Below, one piece after another: positions 22,415 through 29,407 of a stretch of DNA of 33,457 nucleotides. Below the pieces are notes generated by a model. That model saw only the letters and a list, made by a program, of their open reading frames with translations, was not told where the DNA came from and ran no database searches. Within the stretch, counting starts at the first letter, position 1, and each line of letters begins with the position of its first letter. The position numbers and the translations under genes are program-made. This stretch comes from Oscillospiraceae bacterium. Its GTDB lineage: Bacteria; Bacillota; Clostridia; Oscillospirales; Oscillospiraceae. Location of the stretch: the NCBI GenBank assembly GCA_017537165.1, contig JAFYLI010000118.1, forward strand, positions 1-33,457. The letters run 5' to 3'.

Positions 22415-23824
22415 TTATTCCTTGCCGCTCCAGCAGTAGGTACAGAGTTTGCACTCGGGAAGGCCAATTGCGTCTACCATATCGTCCAAACGATTGTAGC
22501 GCAGGGAAGTGAACTTGAGTTCCTTACGGATCTCTTCCAGCATATTTGCATATTCGGGAGTATCGGGATCTGCGTAAAGAGCAATACGCTCGGGAGGACA
22601 ATCTCCACCCTCCAGCTTGCTTATAACACGGCGGCTGATAAGATCCATTTCGGAAGAAGAACGGGAGAAATTCAAATATTTGCAGCCGTATACGATGGGA
22701 GGACAACCAACGCGAATGTGAACGTCTTTTGCGCCGCTGTGGTAAAGGAATTCTGTAGTTTCTCTCAGCTGTGTACCGCGGACGATGGAGTCATCGATAA
22801 GAAGGAGACTCTTGTCGCGGATGAGATTATCTACGGGGATGAGCTTCATGCGGGCGATAAGGTTGCGCTGTTTCTGCTTTTGAGGCATGAAAGAGCGAGG
22901 CCAGGTAGGAGTGTACTTAATGAAGGGGCGGGCAAAGGGAATTCCGGATTTGTTGGAGTAACCTACGGCGTGAGGCGTGCCGGAATCGGGAACGCCTGCT
23001 ACGCAATCTACCTCAACCTTACCGTCACGAACTGCGAGGGCAGAGCCGCACTTGCAGCGCATTTCTTCTACATTGGTTCCTTCGTAGGAAGAGGTGGGAT
23101 AGCCGAAATATGTCCACAGGAAGGTGCATATCTTCATCTCTTCGCCAGGCTCGATCACAACGTCGACGGAGTCTGCGGTAATGAAATCTATTTCACCGGG
23201 GCCAAGCTCCTTATATATTTCGTAACCAAGGTTTAAGAAAGCAAAAGATTCGAAAGATGCACAGAAGGCGTCTTCCTTTTTGCCGATAATAACAGGAGTG
23301 CGGCCGAGGCGGTCGCGGGCAGCGTAAATACCCTCGGAGGTCATTACAAGCAGAGTCATAGAACCGTCAATGAGGCTCTGAGCGTACTTGATACCCTCGG
23401 GAATGCTATCCTTAGTATTGATAAGGGCGGCCATAAGCTCGGTTGAGTTGATGCCACCGCCGCTCATTTCGAGAAAATGGATGGTTCCTTCCTTGAAAGC
23501 GTGCTCGGCAAGATCATCAAGATTATTTATGCGGCCGACAGTGGTTATGGCGTATACGCCCAGATGGGAGCGGATGATAAGGGGCTGGGAATCTCCGTCG
23601 GAAATACAGCCGATACCAATATTACCTTCCATGACATCGACATCATGCTCAAATTTGGTTCGGAAAGGGGAGTTCTCTATGTTGTGGATACTGCGGTCGA
23701 ATCCATCCTTACCATATACGGTCAGACCTGCACGCTTTGTGCCCAGGTGAGAATGGTAGTCGGTGCCGAAGAAAAGATCAAATACACAGTCGTTTTTTGA
23801 GGCAACGCCAAAAAATCCACCCAT
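22415..23824 (-). CDS. Amidophosphoribosyltransferase (PurF)-like protein with degenerate glutaminase
   Basis: A 469-residue two-domain protein with PurF layout. True PurF makes phosphoribosylamine from PRPP and glutamine, with Cys1 of the mature protein as glutaminase nucleophile (CGxFG). Here the N terminus reads MGGFFGVAS, with Gly in place of Cys. The oxyanion-hole Asn-Gly (HNGNLTN) is GRINN, and QHRGQESAG is SHLGTKRAG. The phosphoribosyltransferase half is well kept: AGVPDSGTPHAVGYSNKSG, the PRPP loop LLLIDDSIVRGTQ (about residues 340-352) and GCPPI. Cysteines CKCG and the C-terminal CKLCTYCWSG resemble the Fe-S ligands of the Bacillus enzyme. ATG 23824 follows GGAG at 8 nt; the open frame extends further but without a ribosome site. 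It may use ammonia or act as a regulator; no other pur genes are present. Confidence 0.85.
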   Translation of the reverse strand: MGGFFGVASKNDCVFDLFFGTDYHSHLGTKRAGLTVYGKDGFDRSIHNIENSPFRTKFEHDVDVMEGNIGIGCISDGDSQPLIIRSHLGVYAITTVGRINNLDDLAEHAFKEGTIHFLEMSGGGINSTELMAALINTKDSIPEGIKYAQSLIDGSMTLLVMTSEGIYAARDRLGRTPVIIGKKEDAFCASFESFAFLNLGYEIYKELGPGEIDFITADSVDVVIEPGEEMKICTFLWTYFGYPTSSYEGTNVEEMRCKCGSALAVRDGKVEVDCVAGVPDSGTPHAVGYSNKSGIPFARPFIKYTPTWPRSFMPQKQKQRNLIARMKLIPVDNLIRDKSLLLIDDSIVRGTQLRETTEFLYHSGAKDVHIRVGCPPIVYGCKYLNFSRSSSEMDLISRRVISKLEGGDCPPERIALYADPDTPEYANMLEEIRKELKFTSLRYNRLDDMVDAIGLPECKLCTYCWSGKE

Positions 23825-23874
23825 GATGATGCTCCTTTGCAAGAAAAATAAATGGAAATATTTTGCTATATAAC

Positions 23875-23902
23875 AGTATACCATATATGCAAGGTAATTC
23901 AA
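23875..23902 (-). promoter_or_regulatory. Sigma-A promoter of the purF-like gene
   Basis: On the minus strand TTGAAT (23897-23902), a 16-bp spacer and TATACT (23875-23880), about 50 bp upstream of the ATG. The surrounding sequence is AT-rich. Confidence 0.6.
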
Positions 23903-23973
23903 ATAGGTAAATTTAACAAACTAAGATCATTTATTGTATAAAAATTTACTCGCATTCTTGCTGCCGCTTAGCT

Positions 23974-24003
23974 GTATTAAAAAGCCGACCGAGGGAAATA
24001 CTG
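23974..24003 (+). promoter_or_regulatory. Sigma-F-type promoter of sigG
   Basis: GTATT (23974-23978) fits the sigma-F -35 GYATA with one mismatch. After 15 bp comes GGAAATACTG (23994-24003), a full match to the -10 consensus GGNNANAHTR known from Bacillus. It lies 30 bp upstream of sigG, whose homologue is sigma-F-dependent. No sigma-A hexamers occur at this position. Confidence 0.65.
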
Positions 24004-24033
24004 TCTTTACACGAAGAGCGGAGGGCTTAAAAG

Positions 24034-24807
24034 ATGATACAGAGCAAGGTGGAACTGAGCGGCGTGAACACGGCGCGGTTGAAGGTGCTGAAAAGCGACG
24101 AAACGATGGAACTGCTTCGCCGCAGCAAGGAAGGGGATAAAAAGGCTCGGGAAGAGCTGATAGCGGGGAATCTGCGTCTTGTGTTGTCGGTGATACAGAA
24201 GTTTGCCGGACGGGGCGAGAATGCTGACGATCTTTTTCAGGTGGGATGTATAGGCCTGATAAAGGCTATTGATAATTTCGATATAAGCCAAAACGTGCGT
24301 TTTTCCACATATGGAGTGCCAATGATAATCGGTGAGATACGCCGCTATCTGCGGGATAACAGCGCTATGCGGGTCAGCCGATCTATGAGGGATACGGCGT
24401 ATAAGGTGCTGCAGGCCAAGGAACGGCTTATAAATCTTAATCAGCGGGAACCCAGCGTGGATGAGATAGCTAAAGAGCTGGGCATAAAGCGGCAGGACGT
24501 GGTGTTTGCCATAGATGCGATAATGGAGCCGGTGTCCCTTTACGAGCCGGTTTATACGGGAAACGGCGACGCTATTTACGTTATGGATCAGGTAAGCGAT
24601 ACGAAGAATACAGACGAGAGCTGGATGGAGCAGATAGCTCTCTCGGAGGCAATAAGTAAACTCAGCGAGAGAGAACGGCATATCCTTGCGCTGCGCTTTT
24701 ATGCGGGTAAGACGCAGATGGAGGTTTCTGCCGAGGTGGGCATAAGTCAGGCGCAGGTTTCCCGCCTTGAAAAGAACGCAATAAATCAGATAAAGAAGAA
24801 TATGTAA
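24034..24807 (+). CDS. sigG: RNA polymerase sporulation sigma-G factor
   Basis: A 257-residue late forespore sigma factor. The N-terminal KVELSGVNTARLKVLKSDET is the SigG-specific segment (the Gin-contact region in Bacillus). Region 2 shows NLRLVLSVIQKFAGRGENAD and DLFQVGCIGLIKAIDNFD; the stretch VRFSTYGVPMIIGEIRRYLR is nearly invariant in SigF/SigG. Region 4 shows LSERERHILALRF and GISQAQVSRLEKNAI. GGAGGG precedes the ATG at 24034. SigG rather than SigF is supported by the KVEL...GVNT start and by the position after sigE. In Bacillus spoIIIG directly follows sigE in the same direction; here a convergent gene separates them. Confidence 0.96.
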   Translation: MIQSKVELSGVNTARLKVLKSDETMELLRRSKEGDKKAREELIAGNLRLVLSVIQKFAGRGENADDLFQVGCIGLIKAIDNFDISQNVRFSTYGVPMIIGEIRRYLRDNSAMRVSRSMRDTAYKVLQAKERLINLNQREPSVDEIAKELGIKRQDVVFAIDAIMEPVSLYEPVYTGNGDAIYVMDQVSDTKNTDESWMEQIALSEAISKLSERERHILALRFYAGKTQMEVSAEVGISQAQVSRLEKNAINQIKKNM

Positions 24808-24847
24808 TAGGACGGGTATGTACGGAGTATAGATAGATAAGAAACAG

Positions 24848-24871
24848 GCGCGGAGTTTCCGGGCTCCGCGC
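24848..24871 (+). other. GC-rich hairpin between sigG and the ylmC-like gene
   Basis: GCGCGGAG (24848-24855) and CTCCGCGC (24864-24871) form a perfect 8-bp stem over an 8-nt loop. No T-run follows, and the hairpin ends 8 nt before the Shine-Dalgarno of the next gene. It may attenuate readthrough from sigG, protect an mRNA end, or affect translation. Confidence 0.5.
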
Positions 24872-24891
24872 ATCAGCTTGGAGGTGAGCGT

Positions 24892-25170
24892 GTGGGATGC
24901 AGGATAGCTGACCTGCGGTGCAAGGAGGTAATAAATATCTGCAACGGGCATCGCATGGGCTTTGTCGACGATGTTTATCTGGATGTTGCCGGCGGGCATA
25001 TCGTGGCGCTGGTGATCCCCGGGCCGTGCCGCATCCTCGGCCTTTTTGGGCGGGAGGATGATTACATAATCGGCTGGGAGCGTATTCGGCGTATTGGCGA
25101 CGATATTATACTTGTGGAAGTGTCCGGGGAATACAGACGCGAGAAGAAAGCGAAAAAGTTTTGGCTGTAA
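24892..25170 (+). CDS. YlmC/YmxH family PRC-barrel sporulation protein
   Basis: A 92-residue single PRC-barrel protein. The family pattern is visible: RIADLRCKEVINICNGHRMG, then DDVYLDVAGGHIVALVIPGP and DYIIGWERIRRIGDDIILVE. YlmC/YmxH proteins are conserved in spore formers, and their expression is tied to sporulation in Bacillus; biochemical function is unknown. The GTG at 24892 is preceded by a perfect GGAGGTGAG, so it is chosen despite being non-ATG; an ATG 22 codons later would truncate the barrel. The C terminus is strongly basic (RREKKAKKFW). It follows sigG by 84 nt with a hairpin between, and ends at a bidirectional terminator. Confidence 0.88.
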   Translation: MGCRIADLRCKEVINICNGHRMGFVDDVYLDVAGGHIVALVIPGPCRILGLFGREDDYIIGWERIRRIGDDIILVEVSGEYRREKKAKKFWL

Positions 25171-25174
25171 AAGA

Positions 25175-25203
25175 AAATGCAGACGGCTTGCCCGTCTGCA
25201 TTT
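25175..25203. terminator. Bidirectional terminator
   Basis: A 12-bp perfect stem (AAATGCAGACGG at 25175-25186, CCGTCTGCATTT at 25192-25203) with loop CTTGC, between the convergent ylmC-like and ClC genes. A and T flanks are short on both sides. Confidence 0.8.
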
Positions 25204-25212
25204 GTGCGTATA

Positions 25213-26451
25213 TCAAGTTTCGGGATCCTGATCAACAAGGGAGAACTGGATTATCTGGCTGGAGTATAGGCCGCTCTTGCCGGAGATTATAAAGCATACT
25301 ACGCATACCAGCGCAAACATATGGATATTGTGGCCGCCGAACATTTCGATGCTGAGGATTATGGAGGCCAGCGGAGAGTTGGTGGTGCAGCAGAAAAGAC
25401 CTACGAGGCCGAGTGCAGCGGCATAACCGGGGTCAAGGCCCAAAACACTGCCTAAGAAGCAGCCGAAAGAAGCGCCGACAGCAAAGGTGGGAACTATTTC
25501 GCCGCCTCGGAAACCTGCTGCGATGGTTATCGCGGTGAAAATTATTTTCAATGCGAATGTGTACCAGTCGGTGCTGCCGTGAAGTGCGGACATGGCCAGA
25601 TCCATACCTGCACCGTTGAAGCGCTGGTCGCCCACAGCCAGGGTGAGAAGCATAATGACAGCTGCACCTACGATAACGCGCAGCCAAGCCTTGGGTATAA
25701 GACGGTGAGCAAAATGCTCGGTGCTGTGGAATGCCTTGCACATTATTATTCCCAGTGCGGCCAGAGCCAAGGCGAGAATGAGTATGCGCCAAAGGCTGCC
25801 GAGGGTGAAGTCGAATGCGCCGAGGGCGAATGTTTCAGGGTGTACGCCCAGCGCGAGGGATATGCGGCTGGCGGTGAATGCGGATATAAAGCAGGGGAGA
25901 AGTGCGGGAGAGAAGATGGTGCCTACGCTTTCGAACTCCATGGTGAAAAGGCAAGCGGTAAGAGGTGTGCCGAAAAGTCCCGCGAAAACGGCACTCATAC
26001 CGGACATGACAAGCATGGTGCGGTCGGTTTTCTTGAAGTGGAGCAGCTTGGCGATCAGAGAGGACACGGAAGCACCCATCTGCAGGGTAGCTCCCTCGCG
26101 GCCTGCCGAACCGCCAACAAGCTGAGTGAGTGCGGTGGAGATGAATATAGCGGGAGTTATAAGCGGGTTGACCTCTTCTCGGTGGAGAACGGAGTCAATT
26201 ACTTCGTTGGTGCCGCGGTTGTGAGTAAGTCGCAGAAGCTTGTAGAGACCTACTATGGCAAGGCCGCCTATGGGCATCAGCCATATCAGCCAGCTGTTTG
26301 CCTTTCGCAGAGTGTTGGCGAAGGCCAGCGTGTGATGGAATGCGGCGCCGATAAGTCCGCCCACAATGCCGACGAGTATGCCTAAAGCAAACCATTTAGC
26401 AGTTGTAATTATATAACGCCACGGATTATGTAGTTTTTCTTTAAGTGGCAT
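25213..26451 (-). CDS. ClC-family chloride channel or H+/Cl- antiporter
   Basis: A 412-residue membrane protein of the voltage-gated chloride channel family with about ten hydrophobic segments, starting with WFALGILVGIVGGLIGAAFH. Ion-path motifs are GSAGREGATLQMGAS (the gating Glu is present, although the usual Pro after GREG is Ala) and GFRGGEIVPTFAVGASFG (family GGIFxPxxxxGA). No C-terminal CBS domains or RCK domain are present. The Ser-containing GSGIP motif is replaced (NRGTNEV), as in a diverged subgroup, so ion selectivity (chloride, fluoride or other) is uncertain. The ATG at 26451 follows GGAGGTGGCAAG; the frame is open far upstream into the tRNA genes, but that part is not coding. 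Confidence 0.9.
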   Translation of the reverse strand: MPLKEKLHNPWRYIITTAKWFALGILVGIVGGLIGAAFHHTLAFANTLRKANSWLIWLMPIGGLAIVGLYKLLRLTHNRGTNEVIDSVLHREEVNPLITPAIFISTALTQLVGGSAGREGATLQMGASVSSLIAKLLHFKKTDRTMLVMSGMSAVFAGLFGTPLTACLFTMEFESVGTIFSPALLPCFISAFTASRISLALGVHPETFALGAFDFTLGSLWRILILALALAALGIIMCKAFHSTEHFAHRLIPKAWLRVIVGAAVIMLLTLAVGDQRFNGAGMDLAMSALHGSTDWYTFALKIIFTAITIAAGFRGGEIVPTFAVGASFGCFLGSVLGLDPGYAAALGLVGLFCCTTNSPLASIILSIEMFGGHNIHMFALVCVVCFIISGKSGLYSSQIIQFSLVDQDPET

Positions 26452-26485
26452 CTTGCCACCTCCGTCCTTGCGATTTAACAGTGAA

Positions 26486-26514
26486 ATGATAGCAAAATTT
26501 CCGAAGCTTTGCAA
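26486..26514 (-). promoter_or_regulatory. Sigma-A promoter of the ClC gene
   Basis: On the minus strand TTGCAA (26509-26514), a 17-bp spacer and TATCAT (26486-26491), about 35 bp upstream of the ATG. Confidence 0.65.
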
Positions 26515-26570
26515 TATAAAGGGGATGAAAATTGGATACTGTCGAAAACGGCTGATCACTTGCTGACAAA

Positions 26571-26604
26571 AGAAAAAATCCTGAATCCGAAGATTCAGGA
26601 TTTT

Positions 26605-26605
<1 letters not shown>
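26571..26605 (-). terminator. Terminator of the tRNA transcript
   Basis: Read on the minus strand, AAAATCCTGAATC, a TTCG tetraloop, GATTCAGGATTTTTT and CTTTT. It starts right at the tRNA-Thr CCA end. A perfect long stem with a stable UUCG loop and a T-run make this a strong terminator. Confidence 0.93.
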
Positions 26606-26680
<75 letters not shown>

Positions 26681-26686
26681 ATATTA

Positions 26687-26763
26687 TGGCGACCGAGAAG
26701 GGGCTCGAACCCTCGACCTCTAGCGTGACAGGCTAGCGTTCTAACCAACTGAACTACTCGGCC
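26687..26763 (-). tRNA. tRNA-Asp (anticodon GTC)
   Basis: A 77-nt cloverleaf on the minus strand. Acceptor GGCCGAG (26757-26763) pairs with CTCGGTC (26691-26697), discriminator G, encoded CCA. The anticodon arm is CTAGC-CTGTCAC-GCTAG, anticodon GTC. The T-arm contains GGTTCGAGCC. First gene of the tRNA transcript. Confidence 0.96.
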
Positions 26764-26774
26764 ACAGCTCTGTT

Positions 26775-26803
26775 AGGATACTACAAAAGTTTGTATTTGT
26801 CAA
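26775..26803 (-). promoter_or_regulatory. Sigma-A promoter of the tRNA-Asp/tRNA-Thr operon
   Basis: On the minus strand TTGACA (26798-26803), a 17-bp spacer and TATCCT (26775-26780), 11 bp before the 5' end of tRNA-Asp. It lies just after the stop codon of the rluA-like gene. Confidence 0.85.
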
Positions 26804-26833
26804 CACCTATTTTGAAAAAAATCAAACTTTTTT

Positions 26834-27706
26834 TCAGAAACTTATTTGGGGCCAATTGGGGTGGGATTGGAGCAAAATCTCGGCACCGCTGAGGGGGTGA
26901 ATGAAGCGCAGGCTTTCCGCGTGGAGCAGTTGATGAGGGACTCCGAGCGTTTGGGAAACAGCGTCGGAAGCTTCACTGCAGTAAAGGCGGTCGCCCAGCA
27001 GGGGATGACCGATAGCGGACATATGGACACGTATCTGGTGGGTGCGCCCGGTTTCAAGGCGAAGACGAAGCAGGCTGAAACCCTCATACCTTGCCAGTAC
27101 TTCGTAGTGAGTAAGGGAGGGGGCGCCGTCGGGGGCGGTTATGCGGCGCATATCCGATTCGTTGGCTCTTTTTATGGGCAAGTCAACGCTGCCGCAGTCA
27201 TTCTCGGGCGAGCCGTATACAAGGGCGAGGTAAAGCTTTTCGTAATCAAGCCCCGTGGTTATGCTTTTGGCGTAAGAGCTTTTGGCAAAGAGGATAACAC
27301 CGCTTGTGTCGCGATCGAGGCGGTTTACGGCATGACAGCCGACCCCGCCGTGGGCGAGACTGTGGAAAAGCGCGTAGTTTGCGAGAGTGCCGCCGATGCG
27401 GCTGTGAGTGGGGTGAGTGATGATACCTGCAGGCTTATCCAATGCCATGAAGTGCTCGTCCTCCCAAATTACGGATACGGGGCCTTCTTCGGCGGGATAA
27501 TCGGCAGCCTCCTCGGGGAGATAAACCTCGATAAGGTCGCCGCTGTGCACTTCGGCGGTAACGAATACACTTTCGCCGTTGAGCAGAATGCTGCCGCCAT
27601 ATTTGGCGGAGCGGAGCATTGCCGTAGACAGGCATAAACGGTCACGCAGGACGCGTTTTAAAACACGTCCTGCGTCATTATCGCTAACTTTAAGAGCAAG
27701 CTTCAT
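26834..27706 (-). CDS. RluA-family pseudouridine synthase
   Basis: A 290-residue enzyme that isomerises uridine in RNA, with RluC/RluD-like organisation. An N-terminal S4-like RNA-binding part (about residues 12-62, GRVLKRVLRDRLCLSTAMLR) precedes the catalytic domain. The catalytic motif is NRLDRDTSGVILFAKS with Asp131 (family HRLDxxTSG; the His is Asn here, as in some clostridial members). YLALVYG, ETGRTHQIRVHMSAIGHPLLGD and HQLLHAESLRFIHP follow, as expected. The rRNA or tRNA site is not predictable. The ATG at 27706 is 1 nt past the stop codon of the DUF4358 gene, with only a weak AAGG upstream, so translation is probably coupled. Third gene of the SGNH-DUF4358-RluA unit. Confidence 0.9.
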   Translation of the reverse strand: MKLALKVSDNDAGRVLKRVLRDRLCLSTAMLRSAKYGGSILLNGESVFVTAEVHSGDLIEVYLPEEAADYPAEEGPVSVIWEDEHFMALDKPAGIITHPTHSRIGGTLANYALFHSLAHGGVGCHAVNRLDRDTSGVILFAKSSYAKSITTGLDYEKLYLALVYGSPENDCGSVDLPIKRANESDMRRITAPDGAPSLTHYEVLARYEGFSLLRLRLETGRTHQIRVHMSAIGHPLLGDRLYCSEASDAVSQTLGVPHQLLHAESLRFIHPLSGAEILLQSHPNWPQISF

Positions 27707-27707
27707 A

Positions 27708-28178
27708 TCAGAAATATGCCTTGAGGACTTCGTCGGCAGCGGACTGTACGTCAGCACAGACGAATACTACGAATACGCCCTTGGTCTTGAGAGCGGCACC
27801 TTCAAGCTGAGAAACCTCACCGGGATTATAGGACTCGAAGGAGACCTTGAGATAATCCACGCGGGCTTCGATCGCTGCCTTTACGGCTTCTGCTTCGGCT
27901 TCGCTGGTGGTCTTGATGATTGCAAACTCGTCGGCTACAGCGCCGGTGGCAAGATAAAATGCTGCGTCAACAACGGGGCTCCCCTCGCCGTATGCAAGGC
28001 CGTAAAGATAACAGCCGGATTCAAGGTCAATGGGCTCGAGACCGTTGGGGTATGCGCCGCTGTTCAGCAGTTCCTGAGAAAGAGTTGCGACGTCGATTTC
28101 CTTGGTGTCGGAAGAACAAGCGGTGAAAAGGCATGCCATGAGGAGCACTGCCAAAATAATTGCTATGATGCGTTTCAT
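27708..28178 (-). CDS. DUF4358 domain lipoprotein
   Basis: A 156-residue secreted lipoprotein. The signal peptide ends in lipobox LFTAC with lipidated Cys21; the mature part (EIDVATLSQELLNSGAYPNG, then a central KTTSEAEAEAVKAAIEARVD helix and SYNPGEVSQLEGAAL, ending VQSAADEVLKAYF) fits the DUF4358 family of clostridial lipoproteins. Function is unknown. Its ATG overlaps the stop codon of the upstream SGNH hydrolase gene (TAATG). In clostridial genomes DUF4358 genes commonly accompany SGNH/GDSL or acyltransferase genes; here the pair shares a transcript, suggesting both act on the cell envelope. Confidence 0.88.
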   Translation of the reverse strand: MKRIIAIILAVLLMACLFTACSSDTKEIDVATLSQELLNSGAYPNGLEPIDLESGCYLYGLAYGEGSPVVDAAFYLATGAVADEFAIIKTTSEAEAEAVKAAIEARVDYLKVSFESYNPGEVSQLEGAALKTKGVFVVFVCADVQSAADEVLKAYF

Positions 28179-29086
28179 TATTCTACCTCCGTGATGGTGT
28201 GAGATTTAAGATAGTCGGACCAGACCAGATAATATTCTCGGGTGAGATGTACTCCGTCGGAGGACGCCTCAGCGGGGAGGTAGCCGTCGGGATCGGAGAA
28301 GTGGGAGAAGATATCTATGTAATAAGCCTTTTTATCTCTGCAAAGGTTTACCAGCTGTTCGTTCTGGCGGATAATATTTGCGCGGTTATAATTACCGGAA
28401 GAAGATTTCTTTTGGGTTACCGGGAGAATGGAGTGGATGTATATCTCCGCATCGGGCTCTATCTCGCGGACGTAGTCGATGAGGTCTGCATAGTAATCAT
28501 AGAACCATTCGGACTCGCGGAATACCTCGTTGATGCCCAGCATGATGAATACCTTGCCATACTGGTTGCGGGACAAAGCGTCAGTGATGGAAATATACTC
28601 TCCGCCGCCTGCATTGATGCAGGGCTCGGTGTAGATGTTGGCTACGTTGATACTTTTTGCGCAGTAGAACTTTGCGGTTTTGAGATCGCCGAAAAGCATC
28701 AGTCCGTCGCAAAGGGAGTTGCCGATGAAAGCGGCATCGGAGAACCACTCCTTATCGGCCACGGCGCTCATGGGTACGGCATCGCCCCAGCTATAGCTGA
28801 GCTGGGTGCCTTCCGCGGAAACGAATACGGGGCCGGTGGGGGCGACGTCTATTTCGGAAAGGTCGGAGCCGGATGCGGGCGGCTCAACTTCGGGGGTCTT
28901 AAAATCGTATACGGGTTCGGGCGTGGGCTCGGGTGTGGGTTCAGGCGTGGCTGCGGCTGCGGCAAGAGCCAGTTCTGCCTCCAACTCGGCAGAATAAACT
29001 CCGAAACTGCCTGCAATCAGCGCCACCATAATAATTACGGCCAGTACCCTGAAAAGGGCCAGGCGGATAGAATCGGAATGGAACAA
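28178..29086 (-). CDS. Membrane-anchored SGNH/GDSL-type hydrolase
   Basis: A protein of about 302 residues with an N-terminal membrane anchor (ALFRVLAVIIMVALIAGSFG), a low-complexity linker with three TPEP repeats, and an extracellular SGNH hydrolase domain. Block I is FIGNSLCDGL (nucleophile Ser), block III contains MLGINEVF and block V is SSDGVHLT with Asp and His of the catalytic triad. Such enzymes deacetylate or de-esterify cell-wall glycans or other surface polymers; the substrate here is not known. A TTG start at 29086 with AGGTGA 8 nt upstream is preferred. The GTG at 29098 lies inside that ribosome site and would add four residues. First gene of a three-gene overlapping operon. Confidence 0.85.
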   Translation of the reverse strand: MFHSDSIRLALFRVLAVIIMVALIAGSFGVYSAELEAELALAAAAATPEPTPEPTPEPVYDFKTPEVEPPASGSDLSEIDVAPTGPVFVSAEGTQLSYSWGDAVPMSAVADKEWFSDAAFIGNSLCDGLMLFGDLKTAKFYCAKSINVANIYTEPCINAGGGEYISITDALSRNQYGKVFIMLGINEVFRESEWFYDYYADLIDYVREIEPDAEIYIHSILPVTQKKSSSGNYNRANIIRQNEQLVNLCRDKKAYYIDIFSHFSDPDGYLPAEASSDGVHLTREYYLVWSDYLKSHTITEVE

Positions 29087-29119
29087 GGAACAGTTCACCT
29101 CATTTTCTCATACAGATTA

Positions 29120-29148
29120 ATACTACCAAACCCATGGGGAAATATCAA
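29120..29148 (-). promoter_or_regulatory. Sigma-A promoter of the SGNH hydrolase operon
   Basis: On the minus strand TTGATA (29143-29148), a 17-bp spacer and TAGTAT (29120-29125). A perfect single Spo0A box (TGTCGAA on the minus strand, 29166-29172) lies 17 bp upstream of the -35; it may be chance. Confidence 0.6.
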
Positions 29149-29218
29149 GCTGTAAAATCCGGGATTTCGACAAAAAATGCATAAACGATTCTTTAACACA
29201 GTAATTTGGAAAATAGGG

Positions 29219-29246
29219 TTGACAATCGACAGATATGCGCTATACT
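29219..29246 (+). promoter_or_regulatory. Sigma-A promoter of the FMN riboswitch/ribU transcript
   Basis: TTGACA (29219-29224), a 16-bp spacer and TATACT (29241-29246). Transcription would start near 29253, about 15 nt before the aptamer. Confidence 0.8.
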
Positions 29247-29267
29247 GTAGATACAACTCGATAAAGT

Positions 29268-29375
29268 GTCTTCAGGGCAGGGTGTAATTCCCGACCGGCG
29301 GTAAAGTCCGCGAGCCGTATGGCTGAATCGGTGAGATTCCGATACCGACAGTATAGTCTGGATGAAAGAAGATGT
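29268..29375 (+). ncRNA. FMN riboswitch (RFN element)
   Basis: The conserved blocks of the RFN aptamer are all present in order: TTCAGGGCAGGGTG, ATTCCCGACCGGCGGTAA, GTCCGCGAGC, GAATCGGTGAGATTCCGATA, CCGACAGTATAGTCTGGATG and GAAAGAAGA. It senses FMN. It precedes a terminator hairpin and the riboflavin transporter gene ribU, so FMN excess is expected to stop transcription before ribU. Confidence 0.96.
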
Positions 29376-29407
29376 GTTCATCTGTGCACTTCTCCGTTTA
29401 AGGATGC

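Noticed and set aside
23825-23902. Upstream extension of the PurF-like frame as a propeptide
   Set aside because: The extra 26 residues overlap the promoter, start with TTG and lack a ribosome site, and they do not place a Cys at the nucleophile position.
26540-26546. Single perfect Spo0A box upstream of the ClC gene
   Set aside because: Isolated, wrong orientation for the gene and no partner at 10 bp.
26808-26832. Short hairpin with T-run just after the rluA-like stop codon
   Set aside because: The stem is only 5 A/T-rich pairs (TTTGA/TCAAA), and the T-run is on the plus strand, not in the direction of rluA transcription.
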